A stretch of DNA of 64,000 nt from CmP2 sp052084925 (GTDB lineage Bacteria > Actinomycetota > Actinomycetes > Actinomycetales > Micrococcaceae): NCBI GenBank assembly GCA_052084925.1, contig JBQDEV010000011.1, forward strand, positions 58,593-122,592, written 5' to 3'. How positions within the stretch are numbered: position 1 is the stretch's first letter; every line of letters starts with the position of its first letter. This document shows, one piece after another, positions 9,083 through 17,092 of the stretch. The position numbers and the translations under genes are program-made. The notes beneath the pieces are model-generated. The model searched no databases and was not told where the DNA came from. It saw nothing but the letters and a program-made list of their open reading frames with translations.

Positions 9083-10599
9083 GCGCGGGCTCCTTCCATG
9101 ACCAGGTCCAGGACCCGGTGCTCATCCAATTCCTCAGCCGGGGCCTGGTGCACCACGGTTCCATCGGCGACGACGAGGACCTGATCGGCCAGGCCGAGCA
9201 CCTCGTCGATCTCGCTCGAGACCAGCACCACGGCAGCCCCTTGTGCTGTCAGCTGGCGTATCAGGGTGTAGATCTCGGCCCGGGCGCCGACGTCGACACC
9301 GCGGGTGGGCTCGTCCAGCAGCAGCACCTGACACCCGTGCACCAGCCAGCGGGCCAGCATCGCCTTCTGCTGGTTGCCGCCCGAGAGGGTACGGATGGGC
9401 CGATCCACGTTGGACGGCGACAGGTGCAGCGCATCGGCCTGCTCCTGTGCGGCGCGGCGCTCGGCTGCCTCGCTGAGCCAGCCGCCGCGGGCGAACCGGG
9501 CGAACGTGGACAGCGTGATGTTGCGATAGACCGGCTCCTCGAGCAGCAGCCCCTGGCTCTTCCGCTCTTCGGGCGCCAGGCCGATCCCGTGGCGCACGGC
9601 CGAGCTGATCGATCCGGCCCGCAGTGTCCGGCCTTTCACCTTGACGGTGCCCGCGCTGGAGCGGCGCGCACCGTAGATGGTCTCCAGGATCTCGGAACGG
9701 CCCGCGCCCACCAGGCCCGCCAGTCCCACGACTTCGCCGGGGCGCACCCGGAAGCTCACCGCATCAAAGACCCCGGCCACGGCCAAGCCCTCCACCTCGA
9801 GGACCGGTTCGCCCTCCAGGGCTCCGGTGGGCGCACCACCGAAATCAGCGACCACCTCGTGGCCGGTCATCAACTCGATCAGATCCGCGGTCGGCGTCTC
9901 GGCCACGCTCAGTCCGGTGGCTACAGTGCGACCGTCTTTGAGCACAGTGATGCGATCGCCGATCCGGCGGATCTCCTCCAGTCGGTGCGAGATGTACACG
10001 ACGGCGACCCCCTGCCGCTGCAGGGTGCGGACCACGCGGAACAGGTTCTCCACCTCTTCGGGATCGAGCACCGCCGAGGGCTCATCCATCACGATGAGCT
10101 GCGCGTTGTAGGACAGCGCCCGGGCCATGGAAACCACCTGCTTGCCGGCCGCCGGCAGCCGTCCCACCAGCGTGTGCGGGGAGATCTCCGGATGCCCCAG
10201 GCGCGACATCAGCTCCCTGGCTTCGGTGATCGTACGGCGCCGCTGTAGCACCCCGGCGGAGGCGATCTCGTGGCCGAGGAAGATGTTCTCAGCCACCGTG
10301 AGGCCATCGACGACGTCGAGCTCCTGATACATCGTCGCCACCCCCAGCTGTAGGGCGGCGGTCGGCGTCGGGATGGTGGTGGAGGAGCCTTTCCACTGGA
10401 TCTCGCCGCGATCGGGCTGATGCAGACCAGCTAGCGTCTTGATGAGGGTGGACTTGCCCGCGCCGTTCTGGCCGAGCAGGCAGTGCACCTCGCCCGGTCG
10501 CACCTCGAGGTCGACCCCATCGAGGGCCTTGGCGCCGGGAAAGTGCTTGACGATGCCGGTCATCCGCAGCAGAGGACCGGACGTGGTATCTGTGACCAT
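9079..10599 (-). CDS. CUT2-type ABC transporter ATP-binding protein (RbsA-like, tandem ATPase)
   Basis: A 506-residue double ATPase typical of sugar CUT2 systems. The first half has Walker A GQNGAGKST and Walker B LIVMDEPSAVL; the second has the LSGGNQQKAMLARWL signature and VLLLDEPTRGVD. The second Walker A is degenerate, as usual for this family. The ATG at 10599 is chosen because a promoter (see 10606-10634) puts the transcript start at or within a base or two of it, a leaderless arrangement. The first gene of the operon, it faces the ROK regulator. Confidence 0.93.
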   Translation of the reverse strand: MVTDTTSGPLLRMTGIVKHFPGAKALDGVDLEVRPGEVHCLLGQNGAGKSTLIKTLAGLHQPDRGEIQWKGSSTTIPTPTAALQLGVATMYQELDVVDGLTVAENIFLGHEIASAGVLQRRRTITEARELMSRLGHPEISPHTLVGRLPAAGKQVVSMARALSYNAQLIVMDEPSAVLDPEEVENLFRVVRTLQRQGVAVVYISHRLEEIRRIGDRITVLKDGRTVATGLSVAETPTADLIELMTGHEVVADFGGAPTGALEGEPVLEVEGLAVAGVFDAVSFRVRPGEVVGLAGLVGAGRSEILETIYGARRSSAGTVKVKGRTLRAGSISSAVRHGIGLAPEERKSQGLLLEEPVYRNITLSTFARFARGGWLSEAAERRAAQEQADALHLSPSNVDRPIRTLSGGNQQKAMLARWLVHGCQVLLLDEPTRGVDVGARAEIYTLIRQLTAQGAAVVLVSSEIDEVLGLADQVLVVADGTVVHQAPAEELDEHRVLDLVMEGARA

Positions 10600-10605
10600 G
10601 ATCAC

Positions 10606-10634
10606 ACTGTAAATGGACTTTTGACGAGCGTCAA
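10606..10634 (-). promoter_or_regulatory. Promoter of the rbsA-like operon overlapped by a palindromic operator
   Basis: On the minus strand a -35 box TTGACG (10634-10629) and a -10 box TACAGT (10611-10606) are separated by 17 bp. The -35 lies inside a perfect palindrome TTGACG-AG-CGTCAA (10621-10634) with outer flanks TTTTG / CAAAA. The expected transcript start falls on the ATG at 10599. The ROK regulator encoded just to the right is the obvious binder; that part is inference. Confidence 0.65.
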
Positions 10635-10707
10635 GCAAAAGATGAGAACTTATCGGCAGGCTTGTGGATTGGTGACAGTCGGAACGGTCGGTGGTTTACT
10701 GGCTGTC

Positions 10708-11943
10708 ATGTCTCAGACTCACTTCGCGGATGCCCAGAACGCCGGGGAGCTCCCGCGTTTCGGGGGTTCTGTCGGCCCGCAGGCGGTGATGCCCAGTAGC
10801 GCGGGGTCACTATTCCAGCTGCTGCGCGACGGGCAGCCGCGCACCCGCGCCGACCTGGCTGCGGCCACGGGGTTCGCCCGCTCGACGATCGCAGCCCGTG
10901 TTGAAGAACTCTTGGAGGTCGGACTGATCGCGCCGACCGGAGCGTCGACGTCCACGGGCGGCCGCCCGCCGGCGACGTTCGCCTTCAATCCTGAGACCCG
11001 TGCCGTGCTGGCTGTCGATGTCGGCGTCACGCACGCTCGTGTGGCGGTGACGGATCTGACGAGTCGGATTCTGGTCCAGCGGGAGCGGGAATTGGACATC
11101 ACGGCGGGCCCCGCGACCGTGCTCGATATCATCGCGGAGACCGCCGAGGGGCTGCTCGCTTCGGTGGGCCGGGATGTGGGGGAGCTGCTCGGAGTAGGCC
11201 TGGGTGTACCCGGACCAGTTGAGTTCGAGACGGGTCGACCGACGTCACCGCCGATCATGCCCGGGTGGGACGGCTTCGATATTCCGCACTACCTGCGGCA
11301 GCGTTTTCCCGTGCCGATCCTGGTCGACAACGATGTCAACGTCATGGCACTGGGTGAGCATGCCGCAGCGTATTCCGACGTGGCGCACATGATGTTCGTG
11401 AAAGTCGCCACGGGTGTGGGTGCCGGACTGATCAGCGCCGGTCAGATACAGCGCGGAGCCCAGGGGGCGGCCGGCGACCTGGGGCACATCGCGGTGCCCG
11501 ACGGCGACAATAGCCCCTGCCGCTGTGGCAATGCGGGGTGCTTGGAGGCCGCGGCATCCGGACCAGCCATTGCGCGAAAGCTCCGGCATCGAGGGTTCGA
11601 AAGTATTGGTCATGCGGAACTGCTCGCGCTCGTGGCCGCAGGGGAGCCTCAGGCGCTCCAGGCGGTTCGCCATGCCGGACGCCAGATCGGCTCCGTGCTT
11701 GCTAGCTGCGTCAATCTGCTCAACCCGTCCGTGATCGTCATCGGCGGCAGTATGGCGTTGGCGGGGGACCAGCTGCTGGCCGGGATCCGCGAGAAGGTCT
11801 ACTCGCGCTCCTTGCCTCTGGCGACGCAGCATCTGCGCATCGTCGGAACGACGACGCACGGTCAGGCAGGCGTCCTCGGGGCCTCGGCGCTGGTGACGCA
11901 GCAGATGCTCGCTGCCGAGCAGATCAACGCCCTCGTGGGCTGA
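10708..11943 (+). CDS. ROK family transcriptional regulator (NagC/XylR type)
   Basis: A 411-residue repressor. The N-terminal winged helix-turn-helix (about residues 30-85) includes RADLAAATGFARSTIAARVEEL. It is joined to a ROK sugar-kinase-like domain with GVGLGVPGPVE and the zinc-binding PCRCGNAGCLEAAASG motif. The domain senses the sugar that induces the neighbouring transporter operon. It is divergent from that operon with 108 bp between, containing a palindrome that fits an operator. An alternative GTG start lies 36 nt upstream (about 10672). Confidence 0.9.
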   Translation: MSQTHFADAQNAGELPRFGGSVGPQAVMPSSAGSLFQLLRDGQPRTRADLAAATGFARSTIAARVEELLEVGLIAPTGASTSTGGRPPATFAFNPETRAVLAVDVGVTHARVAVTDLTSRILVQRERELDITAGPATVLDIIAETAEGLLASVGRDVGELLGVGLGVPGPVEFETGRPTSPPIMPGWDGFDIPHYLRQRFPVPILVDNDVNVMALGEHAAAYSDVAHMMFVKVATGVGAGLISAGQIQRGAQGAAGDLGHIAVPDGDNSPCRCGNAGCLEAAASGPAIARKLRHRGFESIGHAELLALVAAGEPQALQAVRHAGRQIGSVLASCVNLLNPSVIVIGGSMALAGDQLLAGIREKVYSRSLPLATQHLRIVGTTTHGQAGVLGASALVTQQMLAAEQINALVG

Positions 11944-11975
11944 GAACGTGTCAGAGGAACGTCACACCCGGTGTT

Positions 11976-12005
11976 TTGGTTTCTCTTCTTGTTCTCCGCT
12001 ATGCT
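11976..12005 (+). promoter_or_regulatory. Promoter of tRNA-Ser
   Basis: A -35-like TTGGTT (11976-11981) and a -10 TATGCT (12000-12005) are 18 bp apart and lie about 50 bp upstream of the mature tRNA. Assigned by consensus match only. Confidence 0.5.
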
Positions 12006-12055
12006 GGTATCTGCTCTTGATGCGTTTCCTTGATGAGGCGTTGCAAGAGCGCCAA

Positions 12056-12140
12056 GGAGGATTCGCCTAGCGGCCTATGGCGCACGCCTGGAACGCGTGT
12101 TGGGTTAACGCCCTCAGGGGTTCAAATCCCCTATCCTCCG
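12056..12140 (+). tRNA. tRNA-Ser (GGA anticodon)
   Basis: The acceptor stem GGAGGAT pairs with ATCCTCC (12133-12139), with discriminator G at 12140. The anticodon stem CACGC/GCGTG encloses the loop CTGGAAC, giving anticodon GGA. A long variable arm (TTGGGTTAACGCCCTCA) marks a class II tRNA, and the T arm is GGGG-TTCAAAT-CCCC. CCA is not encoded. It reads UCC/UCU serine codons. Confidence 0.96.
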
Positions 12141-12145
12141 CCGAT

Positions 12146-12187
12146 GTGAGGCCCGGAATTCCGCCGATGTGCGGGTCCGGGCCTCAC
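12146..12187 (+). terminator. Hairpin downstream of tRNA-Ser
   Basis: A perfect 12-bp inverted repeat GTGAGGCCCGGA / TCCGGGCCTCAC surrounds an 18-nt loop, 5 bp after the tRNA. No T-tract follows, so it could be a terminator of the GC-rich actinobacterial kind or a processing hairpin. Confidence 0.6.
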
Positions 12188-12347
12188 CCATTTCCGCAAT
12201 GTGCTGACTTTCCGCAGTGCCGTTTCCGTGCGCGCGCAGTTGACCCTCTCCACTCACCTCCGTATCTTGTTCGGTGACTCACACCACACATTGGACGTCC
12301 GAGGCGAGGAAAGCCGAGACGAATAGTGTGCGAAGGAGAGATCGCCG

Positions 12348-12701
12348 ATGCGAACCGCCCTCAAGAGAATCGCCGCCACTGCCGTTGTGAGCGTGGGGCT
12401 CATCGTTCCACTCAGCGCGGCCGGAGCCAATGCCGACAACTCGATCACGCAGACTTACTCCCGCGACCAGGTTCAAGGCTGGAACAACGTCTTCACCGCA
12501 ACCAGCGCGTGTTCATTCTTCCCGCATCCTTATGTGGCTGCCGCTTGTGCGTTGTCGGGGAGTGCGAACTTCAAATCAGCAATTGGATATGCGGCCCAGA
12601 ATGACTGCCAGCTGCAGATCATCACCACTCCGAACCCGAACAGCATCGGTTCCTGGGATCGGGCCACTTACGATTACAAGGCGGTGAACTGCCTCAGCTG
12701 A
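12348..12701 (+). CDS. Small secreted protein with four cysteines, unknown family
   Basis: I do not recognise the family. The 117-residue product has a classical Sec signal peptide (basic MRTALKR, hydrophobic core, likely cleavage after AGANA near residue 29). The mature part is about 88 residues with cysteines at 55, 67, 87 and 115, enough for two disulfides, and is rich in aromatic residues (NNVFTATSACSFFPHPY, SWDRATYDYKAVNC). GAAGGAGA lies a few bases before the ATG. It is monocistronic: it follows a tRNA and ends at a strong terminator. Candidate roles (inhibitor, small bacteriocin-like or wall protein) cannot be separated by sequence. Confidence 0.8.
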   Translation: MRTALKRIAATAVVSVGLIVPLSAAGANADNSITQTYSRDQVQGWNNVFTATSACSFFPHPYVAAACALSGSANFKSAIGYAAQNDCQLQIITTPNPNSIGSWDRATYDYKAVNCLS

Positions 12702-12719
12702 TGCATCGATTCTGTGGAA

Positions 12720-12753
12720 TGCCCGCGGAGAACGAATCGTTTCTCCGCGGGCA
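12720..12753 (+). terminator. Rho-independent-type terminator of the small secreted protein gene
   Basis: A perfect stem TGCCCGCGGAGAA / TTCTCCGCGGGCA with a short loop begins 19 bp after the stop codon and is followed by TTCGTGTGTTT. Confidence 0.85.
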
Positions 12754-12867
12754 TTCGTGTGTTTCCGCCGCGTGAGTCCATGGTGCACAAGCCTTCCCTT
12801 TCACGGGCTCATCGACTGTACTGGTGACACTGGCGACAGCACGTCACCACTCGCGAAAGGCGCCCCT

Positions 12868-13413
12868 ATGAGCCGCAAAATCACCGCACACCTCTTTCAC
12901 TCACTCAACGGCGTGGTGGAGAGCCCCGACCGCTGGCAATTCGACGCCTTCGGTGCCGACGAGGGGCAAATGATGACGGAAATGATCTCCCCGGTCACCG
13001 ATGTAGTGATCGGGCGACGACTCTGGCAGGAATGGTCTGAATACTGGCCAACTGCCGAAGACCCCTTTGGTGAGTGGATCAACCCGGTACGAAAGCACGT
13101 CATTTCGGCGACCCTTCCCGACGATCTTCCGTGGAACAGCGTGCTGGTTCAAGGTGACCCTGCGAGTTATGTTCGTGACCTTCGCGAGCAAGGGGACGGC
13201 GGGATCTCCGTGATCGGCGGTATCGATACTGTCCGGTCCCTTTTCGTGGCCGGGCTGGTTGACGAGTTGACGTTGACAACGCATCCGGTGGTGACCAATG
13301 AAGGTCGGCGGCTCTTTGATGAAACCGTTCCTGTGACGCGCTTGCAATTGCTGCGCGCGACTCCGACCGCCGCCGGAAATGTTGTGCAGACCTATGCGCT
13401 TCGACCGGAGTGA
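12868..13413 (+). CDS. Dihydrofolate reductase family protein (RibD C-terminal-like)
   Basis: A 181-residue NADPH-binding reductase-fold protein. The N-terminus KITAHLFHSLNGVVESPDRW is typical of the YyaP/YwjB-like actinobacterial group. It also has VVIGRRLWQEW, then GGISVIGGIDTVRSLFVAGLVDELTL, which holds the dinucleotide-binding GG. It is not the housekeeping FolA, which has a different active site, and its substrate is unknown. It is monocistronic. The ATG at 12868 begins the conserved N-terminal strand; a longer in-frame reading reaches into the preceding terminator region and is rejected. Confidence 0.87.
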   Translation: MSRKITAHLFHSLNGVVESPDRWQFDAFGADEGQMMTEMISPVTDVVIGRRLWQEWSEYWPTAEDPFGEWINPVRKHVISATLPDDLPWNSVLVQGDPASYVRDLREQGDGGISVIGGIDTVRSLFVAGLVDELTLTTHPVVTNEGRRLFDETVPVTRLQLLRATPTAAGNVVQTYALRPE

Positions 13414-13960
13414 GGGGTGTGTTCTCAGGGGAATCGCTTTATTACTTCCGAAGAATAGAACGAGCATTTCTGCGCAGACAAGAAGTCTTCGCTAGTGATT
13501 TCGCTGTCAGCGAACGTTTGGTCACGCGCAGATACCTGGCGACTAATGCCTGACGAGGAGGGAATTATGGGCATTCTCGCAGGTCGCGCTGAGCTTCGTT
13601 AATGCGCTCCGATCCCAGTGAAGGGGCGGGTGGAGCGGCCATTGAGGGGTTCCATGAGTGACGCGAGGCACGGTAATTCCAGATTTCTTCCGAGAACGAT
13701 GCTGGCAAATTTATTTACTCGCTACAGATAACAGTGAGATAAAGATATTTTGACTGAGAATCTGATAATTCTGAAATGTCTTGCTAGTGTTGAAAGGTAC
13801 TTCTCGTTTGGTCTCATCACTCGTGGGGCGGCTCGTTCTGACCGCATCGCTGAACGGAACGAAAAGTACGTGCGACAAAGTCCAGTGCCGAGCACCAATG
13901 CCTTCGTGGCATGACGTGTTGGGGAACTAGTACCGAGTAGACCGAGAAGAGGAGCAGGGG
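13414..13960. other. 547-bp intergenic region upstream of proV, AT-richer than its surroundings
   Basis: No gene of recognisable family. The stretch around 13690-13800 is strikingly AT-rich for this genome. Two very short reading frames with good ribosome-binding sites lie here: 13567-13602 (11 residues, after GAGGAGGGAATT) and 13654-13731 (25 residues, after GAGGGGTTCC). Either could be a leader peptide or a remnant. I could not place a convincing -35/-10 pair. The region presumably holds the osmotically controlled promoter of proVWX. Confidence 0.5.
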
Positions 13961-15154
13961 ATGACTCAGCAGCAGGCCGAGCGGGCCGCGTCGAGTACCG
14001 CTGAACCGGTGGTCCGGGTGCGCAACGTGTACAAGATCTTTGGAAAACGTCCGAAGGAGGTTCTGCGCCGCGTCAAGGCCGGAGAACCTCGCGAGGACCT
14101 CAAGGATCTGGGCACCGCAGCCGTGATCGACGCGTCGTTCGACGTGATGCCGGGTGAAATTTTCGTGGTGATGGGACTGTCCGGTTCGGGCAAGTCCACG
14201 CTGATCCGCACCCTGAACGCACTCCAACCCGCCACCGACGGCACCGTCGAAGTGATGGGACAGGACCTGGGCAAGTTGTCCAAGAAGCAGTTGCGTGAAT
14301 TGCGGTCGACGCATATGTCGATGGTGTTCCAGCACTTCGCGCTCTTGCCACACCGCACCGTCCTCGACAACGCCTCCTACGGCCTGGAGATCAAGGGGCA
14401 GGGGAAGGCTGAGCGAGAGAAGACCGCCAAGGACGTTCTCGCTCGCGTAGGCCTGGAAGGGTGGGACCACCACTATCCAGGTGAGCTGTCGGGTGGCATG
14501 CAGCAACGCGTTGGTCTGGCGCGCGCCTTGGCTTCCGGCAATGACATTCTGCTGATGGATGAGGCGTTCTCTGCCCTGGACCCGCTGATCCGCCGCGAGA
14601 TGCAGCATGAGCTGGTCACCCTGCAGAAAGAACTCGGCCGCACGATCGTCTTCATCACCCACGACCTGAACGAGGCCATGTTCCTCGGAGACCGGATCGC
14701 CGTGATGAAGGACGGCCGCATCGCCCAGATTGGGACGCCGGAGGAGATCCTCGCCCATCCTGCAGACGACTACGTTGCCTCCTTTACCGCTGACGTCGAC
14801 CGCGGACGTGTTCTCACTGCCGAATCTGTGATGATTCCTGCGCAGGAACTATCCGAGTCCGAACAGCGCGAGTATTCCAGCGCCCGCATCGCCTCCGTGC
14901 TCCCAGGGGCGACCTTGCAGGAGATCGTTCCGATCGCAGTGGAAGCCGACGGTCCGCTGGCGGTCGAGGGCGAACGAGGCGGCAAGAAAGTACGCATCGG
15001 TTACGTGAAGGTGTCCCAGCTGCTCGAGGCCATGGCACCGCACGAGTCGGTGACCGCGGCACAGCACGAGCCCACCATCGAAACACCACCGGAGGAACAG
15101 GGCACCAAACCGGAACCGACGGTCAACGTCACTGAGGAAGGAGGACAGCGATGA
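13961..15154 (+). CDS. proV: Glycine betaine/proline ABC transporter ATP-binding protein
   Basis: A 397-residue ATPase of the ProV/OpuAA family that powers osmoprotectant uptake. Walker A is GLSGSGKST (about residue 70), the Q-loop is MVFQHFALLPHRTV, the signature is LSGGMQQRVGLARAL, and DEAFSALDPLIRREMQ follows. The last 120 residues correspond to the CBS-type sensory region but are short and end in an acidic Pro/Glu-rich tail (EPTIETPPEEQGTKPEP), so a full CBS pair is doubtful. The gene overlaps proW by 4 nt. Confidence 0.95.
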   Translation: MTQQQAERAASSTAEPVVRVRNVYKIFGKRPKEVLRRVKAGEPREDLKDLGTAAVIDASFDVMPGEIFVVMGLSGSGKSTLIRTLNALQPATDGTVEVMGQDLGKLSKKQLRELRSTHMSMVFQHFALLPHRTVLDNASYGLEIKGQGKAEREKTAKDVLARVGLEGWDHHYPGELSGGMQQRVGLARALASGNDILLMDEAFSALDPLIRREMQHELVTLQKELGRTIVFITHDLNEAMFLGDRIAVMKDGRIAQIGTPEEILAHPADDYVASFTADVDRGRVLTAESVMIPAQELSESEQREYSSARIASVLPGATLQEIVPIAVEADGPLAVEGERGGKKVRIGYVKVSQLLEAMAPHESVTAAQHEPTIETPPEEQGTKPEPTVNVTEEGGQR

Positions 15155-15981
15155 ACGATTTCCGCATCCCGCTCGGCGACTGGGCCGAGGTTGCGCTCGA
15201 CTGGATGCTGGGCGTGTTCTCCGGAGTCTTCTCCATCCTTCGTTCCGGCATGCTCAACGCCAACGATTCCCTGGTCTGGCTGTTGTCGACCCCACCCTGG
15301 TGGGTCATCGTCATCGTGCTGGCCGGGCTCGGGTGGTGGATCAAATCCTGGAAGCTGGCGCTGGGCACGGTGATCGGTCTGGTGGTGATCCAGGGCGTGA
15401 ACCAGTGGGACAACGCTATGCAGACTCTCGCCCTTGTGGTTGTAGCGACCCTGATCGCGGCGATCTTGGCGATTCCGCTGGGCATTTTGGCCGCCAGTTC
15501 GCAAACCGCGTCCAACATCCTGCGACCGCTCCTGGACTTCATGCAGACCATGCCACCCATGGTTTACCTGATTCCGGCCCTGGTGATCTTCCGTGTCGGT
15601 GTTGTTCCGGGCATGGTGGCAACCATCATCTTCGCCATGGTTCCCGGCGTGCGCTTCACTGAACTCGGAATCCGTGGCGTGGACCGAGAGGTTGTCGAAG
15701 CTGGTGAGGCCTTCGGCGCCTCGCGCGGTCGTATTCTGCGCCAGATCCAGCTGCCGCTGGCGATGCCGACCATCATGGCCGGCATCAACCAGGTCATCAT
15801 GCTCTCGCTGTCCATGGTGGTGATCGCCGGCATGGTCGGAGCGGGAGCTCTCGGTGGCCAAGTGGTGGCCTCCCTGAACCGCATCGACGCCGGACTCGGT
15901 TTCGAGGCCGGTATTTCCGTGGTGATCCTGGCGATGTATCTGGACCGGATCACCTCATCGAAGAAGAAGGCAACACGCTGA
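15151..15981 (+). CDS. proW: Glycine betaine/proline ABC transporter permease
   Basis: A 276-residue inner-membrane permease of the ProW/OpuAB family. About six membrane segments are visible. The EAA coupling loop reads EVVEAGEAFGASRGRILRQIQLPLAMPTIMAG (about residues 180-211), where the permease meets the ATPase. LIPALVIFRVGVVPGMVATIIF and ALGGQVVASLNRIDAGLGFEAG are family hallmarks. It is translationally coupled to proV and lies 59 bp before proX. Confidence 0.95.
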   Translation: MNDFRIPLGDWAEVALDWMLGVFSGVFSILRSGMLNANDSLVWLLSTPPWWVIVIVLAGLGWWIKSWKLALGTVIGLVVIQGVNQWDNAMQTLALVVVATLIAAILAIPLGILAASSQTASNILRPLLDFMQTMPPMVYLIPALVIFRVGVVPGMVATIIFAMVPGVRFTELGIRGVDREVVEAGEAFGASRGRILRQIQLPLAMPTIMAGINQVIMLSLSMVVIAGMVGAGALGGQVVASLNRIDAGLGFEAGISVVILAMYLDRITSSKKKATR

Positions 15982-16040
15982 CCTGCGTCTCTTCGGACGC
16001 GACAACAGAACACTCACTCAACCTATGGAAGGAAGACATC

Positions 16041-16955
16041 ATGACTAAGAAGTCGACCATCTGGAAATCCATCGCCGCGCTTTCTGTAGCCGGGCTGACC
16101 CTGACTGCGTGCGGTGACGACGCCGGCAATGGCGGCAACGGCGACAATGGCGAGGCCTCAGGTGAGGGCGGCGAGATCACGATCGCCGTCTTCAACGGCT
16201 GGGAGGAAGGTATCGCTGCCTCCGAGCTGTGGAAGTACGTTCTCGAGGAGAACGGCTACACCGTCAACCTTGAATACGCCGATCCTGCACCCGTGTTCTC
16301 GGGTCTCTCCACCGGGGACTACGACGCCACACTCGACGTGTGGTTGCCGACGACCCACGCGGAGTACGTTGAGGACTTCGGTGCCGATCTTGAGGAACTC
16401 GGTACGTGGAACGAAGAGGCCACCCTGCATCTGGCGGTGAATGAAGACGCCCCGATCGATTCGCTGGCCGAGCTGGCAGATCACGCCGACGAATTCGGCA
16501 ACCAGATCGTGGGCATCGACCCGGGCGCCGGACTGGTCCAGATCACCGAGAGCGAAGTTATTCCGACCTACGGTCTCGAGGACATGGACTTCACCACCTC
16601 CTCGACCCCGGCCATGCTGCAGGAGCTCTCCACCGCAACGGAGAACGGCGAGAACATTGTCGTGACCCTGTGGCGTCCTCACTGGGCCTATGAGGGCTTC
16701 CCGATCAAGGACCTCGAGGATCCGGAAGGCGCATTCGGCGACGGAGAGAACATCTCGACCTACGGTCGCGAAGGCTTCTCCGAGGAATTCCCCGAAGTGG
16801 CTGAATGGTTCTCGAACTTCGAGATGGACGCTGACACCCTGCACACGCTGGAGAATGTCATGTTCAATGAGAACCAGGACGTCTCCGACTACTCTCCGAT
16901 CATTGAAGAGTGGGTCGCTGAGAACCAGGAGTTCGTGGACGGCATGACCAGCTGA
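16041..16955 (+). CDS. proX: Glycine betaine-binding lipoprotein
   Basis: A 304-residue substrate-binding lipoprotein (OpuAC/ProX type). The lipobox LTAC sits at residues 21-24, followed by a Gly/Asn/Asp-rich linker. Conserved aromatic ligand residues appear in NGWEEGIAASELWKYVLEE, DVWLPTTHAEYV and VTLWRPHWAYEGFPI; tryptophans of this kind form the betaine-binding box. It is the last gene of the operon and is followed by a terminator. GGAAGGAAG precedes the ATG. Confidence 0.95.
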   Translation: MTKKSTIWKSIAALSVAGLTLTACGDDAGNGGNGDNGEASGEGGEITIAVFNGWEEGIAASELWKYVLEENGYTVNLEYADPAPVFSGLSTGDYDATLDVWLPTTHAEYVEDFGADLEELGTWNEEATLHLAVNEDAPIDSLAELADHADEFGNQIVGIDPGAGLVQITESEVIPTYGLEDMDFTTSSTPAMLQELSTATENGENIVVTLWRPHWAYEGFPIKDLEDPEGAFGDGENISTYGREGFSEEFPEVAEWFSNFEMDADTLHTLENVMFNENQDVSDYSPIIEEWVAENQEFVDGMTS

Positions 16956-16988
16956 CACCCTGTCACCGGAAACTGATCCGGTAAACAA

Positions 16989-17034
16989 GCCGCCCGGGGC
17001 GATCCAGCTGAGTCTGGTCTCGCGCCCGGGCGGC
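16989..17034 (+). terminator. Terminator of proVWX
   Basis: GCCGCCCGGG(G)CG pairs with CGCGCCCGGGCGGC across a loop of about 20 nt, followed by GTCGTTT. It begins 34 bp after the proX stop. Confidence 0.8.
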
Positions 17035-17092
17035 GTCGTTTCTGGGGTTCCGACTATGATGGAATCACCCGATCTGCTGGTTCAGGAGCCTC

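Noticed and set aside
12077..12277. Frame starting within tRNA-Ser
   Set aside because: It overlaps the tRNA and its downstream hairpin; no protein features.
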